Shown: positions 1 to 9,165 of the stretch, piece after piece | How the letters are laid out: every line of letters begins with the position of its first letter | Numbering within the stretch: position 1 is the stretch's first letter | From: Bacillota bacterium | GTDB taxonomy: Bacteria > Bacillota > UBA4882 > UBA8346 | Direction: 5' to 3' | Assembly: GCA_023400055.1 (NCBI GenBank) | Contig: JAEXFN010000058.1 | Location: 1-64,000 of the forward strand | DNA: 64,000 nt | Notes under the pieces: model-generated | Databases searched by the model: none | What the model was told of the DNA's origin: nothing | What the model saw: only the letters and a program-made list of their open reading frames with translations | Position numbers and translations under genes: made by a program

Positions 1-36
1 TACCTTCAGAATCATTGCAACATATTTCCTTGATTC

Positions 37-124
37 ATAAGTTGAAATGAATACCGCGATTCGTCTTTTTCCAGCCATGCCTTACGGATGGAAAAACTTA
101 TTCAAAAAATTTATTTCAACTTAT
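37..124. repeat. Long-range inverted repeat, 12 bp arms
   Basis: ATAAGTTGAAAT at 37-48 is exactly repeated in inverted orientation at 113-124, 64 bp apart, in AT-rich sequence beyond the end of the response regulator gene. No gene is visible in 1-148. The function is unknown. Confidence 0.4.
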
Positions 125-148
125 ATAGCTTAGCTATTTATTAAGAAA

Positions 149-178
149 GGGATTACCCTTTGATTTTGAGGTAATCCC
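149..178 (-). terminator. Terminator of the first response regulator
   Basis: A 9-bp perfect inverted repeat (GGGATTACC / GGTAATCCC) with a 12-nt loop spans the stop codon of the minus-strand response regulator. On the minus strand it is followed by TTTCTTAA, so it looks like a rho-independent terminator partly embedded in the last codons. Confidence 0.6.
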
Positions 179-1691
179 CCGTGGCATAACCGGTCACTTT
201 CTTGAAGACTTTGCAATAGTATTTGACATCGGCATAGCCCACCATCCTGGCGATCTCGTAGATCTTAAACTGGCGGCTGAGCAACAACTCCTTGGATTTG
301 TTGATTCGCCATTCGGTGAGGTAGGTGACGAAATTCCGGCCGGTCTCCCGCGCAAAAAGCGCGCTCAGATACTCCGGGGTGATCGCCAGGCGGTGCGCCA
401 CATAATCCAGGGACAAATCGTTCTGGTACTCCTCATGGATGATCGTCAGCGCCTTCCGCACCAGCAAACTGTAATGGGGATCCGCCCGCCTCCGCTCGGC
501 GGCCCGCCGGATCAAGCGCTCCAGCACCTGCCGCTGGCGGCTCAGCCAAAGGCTTTGTTCCAGCCGACCGATGATCTGGGTACTCTTGATCTCCGCATCG
601 CGCCCGGCCTCTTCGTTGCGGATGGCATAGAGGAGCGCCCCGGCCAGCCGGGCGACGGCCTCCCGGACATCATCGGGGTGGAACGCACCGGCGCGCAGCG
701 CCGCAAAGAAATCTCCCAAGTCGGCACCCAGCGGCTCGAAATCGCCGGCCGCGATCCGGTTGACGATCCGGCCCTCGATCTCTTTGGGGTAAACCAGTCT
801 GACCGGGGTCAAACCGGCCAGCCGCTCGGGATAGACGATGGCCTCCGCGACTAGGTGCCATTTTAAAGCGGCACTGATCTCCAGATAGGCCGGGCCAAGC
901 GCCGCGAGGCCGTCGAACTCGACATAACCGGCTACTACATTCTCGGTCCAGCGGTCGGCGTTCGTGGCGCGGATCCGCTCCAGTAACGCCGCGCCGGCCC
1001 CGGCCGCGCTTTGCCGGAAAAACAAAACCCACTCATTGCCGGAGGCCAGCTCGGCCAGGACCGACTGGATCTCCGGCGCCGCGGTGGCTGCGGCGGCCGC
1101 GACGATGGCCCGGAAATCGGCCCGCTCCGTCGCTTGAAAATCCGGTTCCAGGCGGAGTACCGCCAGCGCCGACCGGGGCGGGGCTCCGTCGCCCAGCTGG
1201 CGCTCCAATTGTTCGAGATAAGCCGGCGCGTTGGCGGGATCGCTGATCGCCCGCTCCAAAAGCCGCTCCGGCGTTTCCAGCTGCAGCGCCGGCAACGAGG
1301 CGGCGGCCTTCTCCCGCGCCAGGGCCCGTTCCATGGTTTGCAAGCAGGCCACCAGCTCTTTCACGGTGATCGGTTTCAGCAGGTACTCGGCCAGGCCCAG
1401 CCGCATCGCCTGTTGCGCATAGGCGAATTCGGCGTAACCGCTCAGGATGATGAATTTGCTCGCCAGCTCCGGGCGAGCGGTTTTGAGCCGTTTGATCATC
1501 TCCAGGCCGTCGACTCTGGGCATCTTGATGTCGGTGATCACCAGATCGGGGACGGTCCGCTCGATCACGGCCAGCCCGGCGGCGCCGTCCTCGGCCTCGC
1601 CCACCACTCGATAACCGGGATTGATCTTGCCGATCAGCTTGATGATGCTGTTCCGGGTGCGGACTTCATCCTCAACCACCACAATTCGCAT
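153..1691 (-). CDS. YesN-type response regulator (REC + AraC HTH)
   Basis: This 512-residue cytoplasmic transcription factor belongs to a two-component system. An N-terminal receiver domain (about 1-120) has the acidic pocket E7-D8 and phospho-acceptor D54 in the motif TDIKMP. A long middle region of unclear function follows. The last ~100 residues form an AraC-type double helix-turn-helix ending in GYADVKYYCKVFKKVTG. Such regulators, partnered by YesM kinases, usually activate carbohydrate import or degradation genes. The start overlaps the end of the upstream kinase by 20 bp, so the two are translationally coupled. The target is not visible; the neighbouring hydroxyacid dehydrogenase or genes beyond the left edge are candidates. 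Confidence 0.93.
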   Translation of the reverse strand: MRIVVVEDEVRTRNSIIKLIGKINPGYRVVGEAEDGAAGLAVIERTVPDLVITDIKMPRVDGLEMIKRLKTARPELASKFIILSGYAEFAYAQQAMRLGLAEYLLKPITVKELVACLQTMERALAREKAAASLPALQLETPERLLERAISDPANAPAYLEQLERQLGDGAPPRSALAVLRLEPDFQATERADFRAIVAAAAATAAPEIQSVLAELASGNEWVLFFRQSAAGAGAALLERIRATNADRWTENVVAGYVEFDGLAALGPAYLEISAALKWHLVAEAIVYPERLAGLTPVRLVYPKEIEGRIVNRIAAGDFEPLGADLGDFFAALRAGAFHPDDVREAVARLAGALLYAIRNEEAGRDAEIKSTQIIGRLEQSLWLSRQRQVLERLIRRAAERRRADPHYSLLVRKALTIIHEEYQNDLSLDYVAHRLAITPEYLSALFARETGRNFVTYLTEWRINKSKELLLSRQFKIYEIARMVGYADVKYYCKVFKKVTGYATGDYLKIKG

Positions 1692-3543
1692 CGTCCTCGC
1701 CCACCTTTCCGTCTTTGGGGATTACCAGCTCGATCGCGGTTCCCGCGCCGACTTCGCTGTGGACGTCCAGCCGGTAATCCGCGCCGTAATATAACTCCAA
1801 CCGGGTAAGGGCATTGATCACGCCGATCCCCGCCTGGCCCGCTTCTCGCTTCTCGAAGACCTGCCGCAGTTTGGCGCGGCTCATTCCCTGGCCGTTGTCG
1901 CGGATGACGAAGAGCATCCGCCGCTCATCCAGGCTGCGGCCGGTAATGGTCAGAAGCCCGCCGCGCTTCCGTTCCGCCAGTCCGTGAATGATCGCGTTTT
2001 CGATGAACGGCTGAAATAGCAGCTTATGGATCCAGACCTCCCGGAGCTCCGGTTCGATGGCGATCTGATACGAAAATTTGTCGGAGAACCGGTATTGCTG
2101 CAGGGCCAGATAGTTCTGGAGCCATTCCATCTCCTGGCCGACCGTGACCAGCTGGTTGCTGTTGGAGATGCTGTAGCGCAAAATGGTCGCCAGCTGCTTC
2201 AGGCTCTCGCTGATCTCGTATTCGCCCTTCTCAATGGCCATCCAGTTGATCGAGTCCAGCGTGTTATAGAGAAAATGCGGATTGATCTGCATTTCCAGGG
2301 TTTTCAGCTCCGCCTCCTTCTCTTTCTGGGTCACCCGCTTGACCTCTGCCACCAGGGCGCCCAGCTTCTCCATCATGCTGTTGAAGCTGCGGGCGATGGT
2401 CGCGAATTCGTCATGGGTCTGATGGACCGCCACCCGGGCCGTCAGATCGCCGTTTTGGGCCCGCAGCATCGCCTGGACGATCTGCTTCACCGCCCCGGTC
2501 AGCTTATTGGAAGCGCCGATGGCGATGCCCAGCAGCAACAGCGCGGCGATGGTCTCCACCAGCAGCATCAGGTTTTTGCTGAAATAGATCTCGCGCAGCA
2601 GATAGCTCCGGTCGATGATGTTGACGACCCGCCAGCCGGTCTTGGGAATCGGGGCGCTGTAAACGATCACTTCTTTCTTGTCGATCTTGGCGTTCAGCTC
2701 CGCCACCTCCTGGTCCGGGCCGCGCAACAACGCCCCGGCCGCCCGGGCCGGGAGAATGGCGCGCAGGTTCCGGCCGATGAGCGGCTTGAGCGGGTGCGAG
2801 ATGATGGTCCCGGCGCCATCCACCACGAAGGTCTGGTCGATCCCCTGCCGCAACGCCCGCTTTTGATCCTGGTAGGTCTCGGCCAGCAGCGGTTCGTTGA
2901 TGCTGAGGATCGCCACGCCCAACGGCGTATTGGTGTTGAAATCGATAATGCGCCGGCTCAGAAAGAACGAATCGTAAGGATGGTCCGCGCTTCCCCCCAA
3001 GCGCCGGGTGCCTTCCCAGACGTTCGACCCGTACAGCTCGATGCTTTTGCGGTAAAGCGGCGTCCGGGTGAGATCGCCCTGGGACTGCCAATAACGGAGA
3101 TTGAGATCCTGGCCGGTCCGGTCGATGCTGATCACGTAGTCCCCGGTGTCGGTGATCGCCAGCAGACTGCCGATCCATTTCTTGGAGTACGACAGGATGT
3201 TCAGCTTCAACTGCAGCTGGTTGCGGGCGAGCGCATCATGGCTGTCATTCAGCCGGTCCAGCAGCTCGATGAAACTGTCGTCATAGGCGACCTGATACAG
3301 CAGATCCTCGTAGGACGAGAGCTCGGTGCGGATGTTGCGCACCGTCTGGACCAGGCTGATGCGGGCGTATTCCTTGATCTTCCGCTCCATCACCGTGACC
3401 GTGTTATAGTAATGAATGACCTGGACCGCGGTGACCGGCACCAAGGATAGAAACAGAAACAACAGCATCAGTTTCTGGGTGAAGGAGAGCTTCCCGAAAA
3501 GTCGCTGGCGCCAGCGCTGTATCGGCTGTTTTTTGATTGGCAT
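1672..3543 (-). CDS. YesM-type sensor histidine kinase
   Basis: A 623-residue membrane sensor kinase. TM1 lies at about 22-42, an extracytoplasmic cache-like sensing region at about 43-320, TM2 at about 325-345 and HAMP at 346-398. The His_kinase domain carries INPHFLYNTLD with H423. A C-terminal HATPase_c domain has NAIIHG, DNGQGM and GIGVINA. The reading frame continues 56 codons upstream, but the start at 3543 is preferred: a purine-rich GAGGAACGGGG lies just upstream and the protein then begins with a normal basic N-terminus before TM1. It phosphorylates the YesN-like regulator encoded immediately downstream. The ligand is unknown; relatives sense sugars or oligosaccharides. Confidence 0.92.
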   Translation of the reverse strand: MPIKKQPIQRWRQRLFGKLSFTQKLMLLFLFLSLVPVTAVQVIHYYNTVTVMERKIKEYARISLVQTVRNIRTELSSYEDLLYQVAYDDSFIELLDRLNDSHDALARNQLQLKLNILSYSKKWIGSLLAITDTGDYVISIDRTGQDLNLRYWQSQGDLTRTPLYRKSIELYGSNVWEGTRRLGGSADHPYDSFFLSRRIIDFNTNTPLGVAILSINEPLLAETYQDQKRALRQGIDQTFVVDGAGTIISHPLKPLIGRNLRAILPARAAGALLRGPDQEVAELNAKIDKKEVIVYSAPIPKTGWRVVNIIDRSYLLREIYFSKNLMLLVETIAALLLLGIAIGASNKLTGAVKQIVQAMLRAQNGDLTARVAVHQTHDEFATIARSFNSMMEKLGALVAEVKRVTQKEKEAELKTLEMQINPHFLYNTLDSINWMAIEKGEYEISESLKQLATILRYSISNSNQLVTVGQEMEWLQNYLALQQYRFSDKFSYQIAIEPELREVWIHKLLFQPFIENAIIHGLAERKRGGLLTITGRSLDERRMLFVIRDNGQGMSRAKLRQVFEKREAGQAGIGVINALTRLELYYGADYRLDVHSEVGAGTAIELVIPKDGKVGEDDANCGG

Positions 3544-3611
3544 ATCGTTTCCCCGTTCCTCGAATTGCGCTTGCTCGGCCAATATTTCCCCGGCCGGAAA
3601 AAGTTGCAAAG

Positions 3612-3633
3612 AAGGAGCCCGACGAGGCTCCTT
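3612..3633 (-). terminator. Hairpin between dehydrogenase and kinase genes
   Basis: A perfect 8-bp inverted repeat (AAGGAGCC / GGCTCCTT) with a 6-nt loop. On the minus strand it is followed by a T-rich stretch (CTTTGCAACTTTTTCC). It probably ends or attenuates transcription coming from the hydroxyacid dehydrogenase before the kinase. Confidence 0.5.
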
Positions 3634-3779
3634 AACATCCTTAACAGTTTCTGGGGTCCAATCCAAATCCCTTTTTCCATCTTGCGCAGGGTCAAGACCA
3701 AATTGTGTCATCCGGCGAACGATCCCGGAGCCGCTAGGACCAGCGGCTTGCGATTCACTCGGGAATTGCCGCGGCGGAC

Positions 3780-4751
3780 TTACTTTCTGGACATTACCTC
3801 CGGATTGACCATGAAAGCCGGCTGCTTTCCGGCGAAAAAGTCCAGGACATTTTGGGCGGCCGCCCGAGCCATCCCTTCCCGGGCCTCGATGGTCCGGGTG
3901 CCGATATGCGGCGTCAGCACCACCTGATCCAGCGCCATTAACTCCGGGGGAATCGCCGGCTCATTCTCGAAAACATCCAGCCCGGCCCCGGCGATCCGGC
4001 CGGCCTTTAACGATTGGACCAGCGCGGCCTCGTCGATCACCGGCCCCCGCGAAGTGTTGATGAGATAAGCGGTGGGTTTCAAGAGCGCCAATTCCGCCGG
4101 CCCGATGAAGTGCCGGGTTTGCGGTGAATAGGGCACGTGGATCGAGATCACGTCGGACTTTTGCAAGAGCTCCCGGAGCTCGGCGTAGGACGCGGCGACC
4201 TCCGCCTCCTTGGCCGGCGCCAACGGTTTGCGGTTGGAATAAACGATCTTCATCCCGAAGGCGCTGGCCCGTTTGGCCAGGGCCATTCCGATCCGGCCCA
4301 TGCCGATGATGCCGAGGGTTTTGCCATAGAGGTTATGTCCCAGTTGGCTCATGACTCCCCAATCCAGCCTCGCGGGCAACCGCAGCTTGCGGTCGAGCTC
4401 GGGGATCCGGCGCATCACGGCGAGCATCAGTCCGAACGCCACTTCCGCCGTGGACTCGGTCACCGCTTCCGGTATATTGGTCACCAAAATCCCTTTCGCC
4501 GTGCAGTAGTCCACATCGATATTGTCATAACCGGCGCCATAATTGCTGATGAGCTTCAGGTTGGCGGCGGCGTCCAGGAGGGCGCGGTCCACCTGGACCC
4601 CCGGCGGAATCAACGCGTCATAAGCGGGGATGGCCGCTAAAACCTCGGCGCGGCTCAGCGCCGGCTTATCCGGATAACTCACTTCAAACTTCTCGAACAG
4701 TTCCGCCAAACCCGACCTGGGAATTTGGTATGTCACCAAAATCTTTTTCAT
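3780..4751 (-). CDS. NAD(P)-dependent D-2-hydroxyacid dehydrogenase
   Basis: A 323-residue cytoplasmic oxidoreductase of the D-isomer 2-hydroxyacid dehydrogenase family (glyoxylate/hydroxypyruvate/2-ketogluconate reductase group). The Rossmann motif is GIIGMGRIG. Catalytic residues lie in NTSRGPVIDE (Arg), DVFENEP (Glu) and LTPHIGTRT (His). The start at 4751 has a GAGGAGG site 8 bp upstream; an extension of the frame to 4805 lacks one and would read into the R repeat. It reduces a 2-keto acid to a D-2-hydroxyacid; the substrate cannot be told from sequence. Two tandem R repeats occupy its promoter region. It could feed sugar-acid catabolism, but no pathway partner is adjacent. Confidence 0.93.
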   Translation of the reverse strand: MKKILVTYQIPRSGLAELFEKFEVSYPDKPALSRAEVLAAIPAYDALIPPGVQVDRALLDAAANLKLISNYGAGYDNIDVDYCTAKGILVTNIPEAVTESTAEVAFGLMLAVMRRIPELDRKLRLPARLDWGVMSQLGHNLYGKTLGIIGMGRIGMALAKRASAFGMKIVYSNRKPLAPAKEAEVAASYAELRELLQKSDVISIHVPYSPQTRHFIGPAELALLKPTAYLINTSRGPVIDEAALVQSLKAGRIAGAGLDVFENEPAIPPELMALDQVVLTPHIGTRTIEAREGMARAAAQNVLDFFAGKQPAFMVNPEVMSRK

Positions 4752-4766
4752 GACTTCCTCCTCAAA

Positions 4767-5027
4767 GCGTTGTGGTAAATCCTGGCCGAAGGCCAGGGTA
4801 TTCACAAAAGCTCAGCGAAGCAAGGGATAAAGTCGCTGCGGGAGAAATACTTTCTCGCTTCGAAAGACTTTATCCCATGGCTTCTCATAGCGTTGTGGTA
4901 AACCCCGCCCGAAGGCCGGGGCGTTCACAAAAGCTCAGCGAAGCAAGGGATAAAGTCGCTGCGGGAGAAATACTTTCCCGCTTCGAAAGACTTTATCCCA
5001 TGGCTTCTCAAAGCGTTGTGGTAAATC
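4767..5027 (+). repeat. R element, two tandem copies plus a partial third
   Basis: Two 123-bp units (4767-4889, 4890-5012) and the first ~15 bp of a third are near-identical. Each unit has two hairpins: an outer TTGTG/CACAA stem enclosing CCTGGCC-GAA-GGCCAGG, then GAAGC-GGGATAAAGTC paired with GACTTTATCCC-GGCTTC. Differences between units fall mainly in the first stem and include a T-A to C-G pair exchange. Further copies lie at 17799-17915 and 35805-35930. The tract sits in the upstream region of the minus-strand dehydrogenase and is followed by the family A array. Confidence 0.9.
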
Positions 5028-5110
5028 CTAACCGGACCGGGAGAACAGTTTCCTTCGCTTCCCGCGCATTCGGTCCAGTTGTCCGGCCCGTCATTTATCC
5101 CGAGATCCTC

Positions 5111-5572
5111 ACTGTCATGTCAGGGATGGCCTTTGGTCCTTTAGGAATAATCATCATCCCTTTAGGGATGGGATATGTCCGTGTTAGGGACGGCCTTTGC
5201 CCCTCAAAGGACGGGCGCATCCGTGTTAGGTACGCGATGATCCTTGTTAGGTATGGTCTTCGTCCTTGTAAGGTACGTCATGGTCCGTTCATAGGACGGA
5301 GCCATCCCTGCATCCCCAAAGACCATCCCCACTTCCTCAAGGCTTGGGGAAGCATCCTCAAGAAGCGTCCCTGCATCTACAAAGACCGTAACTGCTTCTG
5401 GGAGAACCGTCCCTGCTGCTTTGAAAACCATCCCTGTTTCCTCAGGGCTTGGGGAAGCAGCTCGAAAGCGCGTCCCTTCATCCCCAAAGCGCATAACGGT
5501 TTCCCCAAGAGCCATCCCCGCTTCTCCGCAAACCGTCCCTGCCGCCCCGACGTTTGGGAAAGCAAGATCAAC
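5111..5572 (+). repeat. 21-bp periodic array, family A (copy 1)
   Basis: About 22 degenerate tandem units of exactly 21 bp, e.g. units starting at 5174, 5195, 5216, 5237, 5258 and 5279. Recurrent words are CATCCCT, GTTAGG, CCCCAAA and GCTTGGGGAAGCA; many units are imperfect palindromes (ATCCCTTTAGGGAT). Because 21 is a multiple of three, frames on both strands stay open with seven-residue periodicity, but none has a convincing start and ribosome binding site. The array is therefore scored as non-coding. A ~90% similar copy lies at 54561-55000. Confidence 0.85.
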
Positions 5573-5688
5573 ACCCGAAGAAGGCGGACCAAGCAGCGAA
5601 GAAGCCTCCGCAAGACTCCGGGAAGTGAGAGCGAACCCCGCCGCTCGACCCCATGATTTCGGGATACCCTGGACTATTCGCTATGAAA

Positions 5689-5717
5689 GAGGGGATTTCC
5701 TGTATTGAAATCCCCTC
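5689..5717 (-). terminator. Terminator of the alpha-xylosidase gene
   Basis: A perfect 11-bp stem (GAGGGGATTTC / GAAATCCCCTC) with a 7-nt loop lies 29 bp beyond the stop codon of the minus-strand GH31 gene. The T-tract after it is short (CTTTC), so termination may be modest. Confidence 0.6.
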
Positions 5718-5745
5718 CCGTTAGAGGAAGCATTCTGCCGCTGGC

Positions 5746-8064
5746 TTACAGGCGCACTACCAAACGTTGGCTCCCCGCTTCCGGAACGAGCTTCGTTCCC
5801 AGCGCTTCGTCCTGGCTCGTTCCGCCGCTCACGGAATGGACCGCGGCCACGCCCCGCAACAACAGGCTCCAGGGTTTGCCGCTGCCCTCGGCGGTGATGG
5901 TAATGGTGTCATCTTGACGCGCGGCGCTGACGGTCAGTTCGGCGCTGCCGTCCGGGTTATAAACGGTGGTGGCGGCCGTGGCGCCGTCGGCCAATTCGAA
6001 CAGGTGCAAGGTCACCCCGGCGGCGTAATCATAATCGGGCTGTTTCAGGTTGTCGCCCACCGCGATGATCGAATTGGGCCGCGCCAGCAGCGGGAGGCTC
6101 TGATAACCATGCTGCTCCTCGCGCCAGCAACCGCCCTGAATCTTGGCGCCGCTCAGGAAGTGGGTCCAGGTCCCGGCGGGCAGGTAATACGACGCCCGGC
6201 CCTCGGGATTGAAGATCGGCGCCACCAGCAGCGAATCGCCCAACATATACTGGCGGTCCAGGAAGCTGCAGGTCGGATCTTCGGCGAACTCCAGCACCAT
6301 CGCCCGGAGCATCGGCACGCCGGTGCGGGTGGCGTCCACCGCCGCGCCGAACAGGTAGGGCATCAGGCTGCATTTCAGATGGGTGAAGAACCGCAGCACA
6401 TCCACGGCTTCCTCGTCGAACAGCCAGGGCACCCGGTAGGATTCGTTGCCGTGCAGCCGGCTGTGGGAAGACAGCAGTCCGAAGGCGATCCACCGTTTAT
6501 AGATATCGGGCGGCGCCGTCTTTTCGAAGCCGCTGATATCGTGGGACCAGAAGCCGAAGCCGCTCAGGCCCAGCGACAAGCCGCCGCGCAGCGTCTCGGC
6601 CATCGACTCATAAGTGGCCGAGCAATCGCCGCCCCAGTGCACCGGGAACTGCTGGCCGCCGACCGTGGCCGAGCGGGCGAACAGAGTCGCCTGGTTTTTG
6701 CCGCGCGTCGCCTCGAGCACTTCGAAGACGGCCCGGTTATATAGGAACGTGTAATAGTTGTGCATCTTGAGCGGATCCGAGCCGTCATGGTAAACCACCT
6801 CGGTGGGGATCCGTTCGCCGAAATCGGTCTTGAAACAGTCGACGCCCATGTCGAGCAGCGCTTTCAGCTTGCCCTGGAACCAGCGCGTCGCCTCGGGATT
6901 GGTGAAATCCACCAGGCCCATCCCGGCCTGCCAGCGGTCCCATTGCCAGACGTCGCCGCTCGGGGTCTCCACCAGATAGCCATGGGCCATTCCCTCGTCG
7001 AACAGGTAGGATTTCTGGGCGATATAGGGATTGATCCAGACGCAGATCTTCAAGCCTTTGGCCTTCAGCCGCCGCAGCATCGGCTCCGGCTCGGGGAAGA
7101 CCTCGGGATCCCAGCGGAAGTCGCACCACTGATACTCTTTCATCCAGAAGCAGTCGAAATGGAAGACATGCAACGGCAGATCGCGCTCGATCATCCCGTC
7201 GATGAAGCGGTTGACAGTGGCCTCATCATAGCTGGTGGTGAAGGAGGTGGTCAGCCAGAGCCCGAAGGACCAGGCCGGCGGCAGCGCCGGTCTGCCGGTC
7301 AGCTTGGTGTAGTTCTGCAGGACTTCCTTCAGGGAAGCGCCGCCGATGATATAATATTCCAGATATTCGCCGGCCACGCTGAACTGGACCTTGGAGACAT
7401 TCTCCGCGGCGACCTCGAAGGAGACCCGTTCCGGGTGGTTGACCAGGACGCCGTAGCCCTGATTGGTGATGTAGAACGGAATGTTTTTATAAGCCTGCTC
7501 GCTGCTGGTGCCGCCGTCCTCGTTCCAGATATCGACGGTTTGGCCGTTTTTGACGAACGGCGTGAACCGCTCGCCCAGGCCGTAGACATACTCGCCGACG
7601 CCCAGATCGAGTTGTTCCCGGACAAAAGCGCCGCGCCCGGCCTCCAGGATGTAAGCGGTGCTCTTGTAACCGGTCCCGGTGAGCCGCCGGCCGTCATAGC
7701 GGAAATCGACCCGCCAGCCCTCGCCCTTGCCCACCGTGACTTGGAGCTTGCCGCTGCGCAACGTGGCCTGATCGGCCTCGTTGCTGATCTCCACCGCGAC
7801 CTCCTCGCGCCGCAACGCGAATTCCGGCCCCGACGGTTGGCGGCCGCGATGGTGCCCGATCCGGACCCCGATCACCTCCGGCAGCGGCGCGCTGTATTCG
7901 ACGGTGAGCAACGGCGCGTTCAGCGTATCCCCCCGGTGCTTGACCATTTTGCAGGCGGCGTAAACCGTCAGGGAATCGGCGCCGGCTTTTACGTCGCGCA
8001 CCTCGACCGGATTGTAAAGCGTCACGCCTTCCCGGACGTGCCAATAGCCATCGGTAAATTTCAT
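5746..8064 (-). CDS. yicI: Alpha-xylosidase, GH31 (YicI-like)
   Basis: At 772 residues it matches the length of E. coli YicI. It removes alpha-linked xylose, for example from xyloglucan-derived isoprimeverose units, by a retaining mechanism. The catalytic nucleophile is D414 in KTDFGE and the acid/base is D480 in HWGGDCSATYES, both in a GH31 barrel. The N-terminal beta-sandwich begins MKFTDGYWHV as in YicI. There is no signal peptide, so it is cytoplasmic. The start at 8064 has an upstream AGGAGAGGG; an in-frame extension to 8124 adds non-homologous residues. It is divergently oriented from an AraC regulator across 171 bp holding a palindrome, so that regulator probably controls it. Confidence 0.92.
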   Translation of the reverse strand: MKFTDGYWHVREGVTLYNPVEVRDVKAGADSLTVYAACKMVKHRGDTLNAPLLTVEYSAPLPEVIGVRIGHHRGRQPSGPEFALRREEVAVEISNEADQATLRSGKLQVTVGKGEGWRVDFRYDGRRLTGTGYKSTAYILEAGRGAFVREQLDLGVGEYVYGLGERFTPFVKNGQTVDIWNEDGGTSSEQAYKNIPFYITNQGYGVLVNHPERVSFEVAAENVSKVQFSVAGEYLEYYIIGGASLKEVLQNYTKLTGRPALPPAWSFGLWLTTSFTTSYDEATVNRFIDGMIERDLPLHVFHFDCFWMKEYQWCDFRWDPEVFPEPEPMLRRLKAKGLKICVWINPYIAQKSYLFDEGMAHGYLVETPSGDVWQWDRWQAGMGLVDFTNPEATRWFQGKLKALLDMGVDCFKTDFGERIPTEVVYHDGSDPLKMHNYYTFLYNRAVFEVLEATRGKNQATLFARSATVGGQQFPVHWGGDCSATYESMAETLRGGLSLGLSGFGFWSHDISGFEKTAPPDIYKRWIAFGLLSSHSRLHGNESYRVPWLFDEEAVDVLRFFTHLKCSLMPYLFGAAVDATRTGVPMLRAMVLEFAEDPTCSFLDRQYMLGDSLLVAPIFNPEGRASYYLPAGTWTHFLSGAKIQGGCWREEQHGYQSLPLLARPNSIIAVGDNLKQPDYDYAAGVTLHLFELADGATAATTVYNPDGSAELTVSAARQDDTITITAEGSGKPWSLLLRGVAAVHSVSGGTSQDEALGTKLVPEAGSQRLVVRL

Positions 8065-8184
8065 AACTTCATCTTCCCTCTCCTTTGTGACATTGCCGAT
8101 GCTCCCGCTGTTGTCGGGAGCCAACTGTTACGCTATAATTATATTGATATTTCCGAATCATTTCTTTAACGATTTGGATTGTTT

Positions 8185-8207
8185 ATATCATGATTTTGAT
8201 ATGATAT
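8185..8207. promoter_or_regulatory. Palindrome in GH31/araC divergent promoter region
   Basis: ATATCAT at 8185-8191 and ATGATAT at 8201-8207 form a 7-bp inverted repeat with a 9-nt spacer. It lies in an AT-rich stretch between the divergent xylosidase and AraC-family genes, 28 bp before the regulator start. It is a candidate regulator binding site; the AT-richness could also reflect -10 elements. Confidence 0.4.
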
Positions 8208-8235
8208 TTCATGCGAAGGAAGGGTTCATCCAGCC

Positions 8236-9150
8236 ATGGATCGCAGTTTATTTGAAAACCGGGTTCACGGGGACGCGCTGTTTCCGCTCAGCGTTTATCG
8301 GGTGGAGGTTACCGGCGATCATCTCTTTACCTGCCATTGGCACGACGAGTTGGAACTGACCCTGGTGCGCGAAGGGCAAGCGCTGTTTCAGGTCGATACC
8401 GCCAATTTCGAAGCCGCCGCCGGCCAGGCAGTCTTCATCAACGGCCGGGAGCTGCACGCCGCTTATCCGTTGGGCAACGCGCCCTGCACGCTCTATGCCC
8501 TGGTCTTCCACCCGCATCTGCTGGCCGGCGCCGGCTACGACGATTTGCAGGACCGCTTCGTCGCGCCCCTGCTGCGCAAGGAGTATCTCGCCCCGACCCT
8601 GATCCCAAACGGGACGGCCTGGCAAAAGGAACTCCTGGACCAGTTGGAGGCGATCATCGCGCTGAATGCGGCGAGGCCTTTCACCTATGAGTTGCTGATC
8701 AAAGCCCGCCTTTACCAGATCCTCGCGTTGCTGATCGCCAACAGCGAGCGCGCGGCGGCCCGGAACGATTCCGGAGCGCATCAGGAGCAACTGGCGCGGA
8801 TCAAGACGATCCTGCAATACATCCAGACTCACTATTCGCAAAAGATCAGCATCAAAGATCTGGCCACCATGGAAAATGTCAGCGAAGCCCATTTTTGCCG
8901 CTTCTTCAAGCAGATGGTCCGCAAAACGCCGGTGGATTACATCAATGCCTACCGGATCCAGAAAGCCGCCCAACTGCTGGCGGACAGCGGCCAAAAAATA
9001 ACCGACGTCGCCATGGACGTCGGATTCGAAAATTTCAGCTATTTCATTCAGACTTTCAAACATTATATGAAGTTGACGCCGTCCGAGTACCGCAAACTGC
9101 AACGGACCCCGGCGTCCGAAAACACCGCCGGGCCGCCGCTCCCGCTTTGA
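8236..9150 (+). CDS. AraC-family regulator (cupin + HTH)
   Basis: A 304-residue cytoplasmic regulator. The N-terminal half is a cupin-type sensing domain with CHWHDELEL and the turn GQAVFINGRELHA. The last ~100 residues carry an AraC double helix-turn-helix (KISIKDLATMENVSEAHFCR and DVAMDVGFENFSYF, ending TPSEYRKLQ). A GAAGGAAGGG tract precedes the ATG. It is divergent from the alpha-xylosidase and probably activates it in response to a xyloside or related sugar. It converges on the FAH hydrolase gene with only 15 bp between them. Confidence 0.9.
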   Translation: MDRSLFENRVHGDALFPLSVYRVEVTGDHLFTCHWHDELELTLVREGQALFQVDTANFEAAAGQAVFINGRELHAAYPLGNAPCTLYALVFHPHLLAGAGYDDLQDRFVAPLLRKEYLAPTLIPNGTAWQKELLDQLEAIIALNAARPFTYELLIKARLYQILALLIANSERAAARNDSGAHQEQLARIKTILQYIQTHYSQKISIKDLATMENVSEAHFCRFFKQMVRKTPVDYINAYRIQKAAQLLADSGQKITDVAMDVGFENFSYFIQTFKHYMKLTPSEYRKLQRTPASENTAGPPLPL

Positions 9151-9165
9151 CCGGACGGTATCCCT

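Noticed and set aside
2026..3450. 474-codon plus-strand frame opposite the sensor kinase
   Set aside because: Antisense shadow of a GC-rich coding gene; the kinase frame has all family motifs.
4772..5656. 294-codon open frame through the R and A repeats
   Set aside because: It reads through repeats with 123-bp and 21-bp periods, has no ribosome binding site, and the opposite strand is open as well. The openness follows from repeat length divisible by three.
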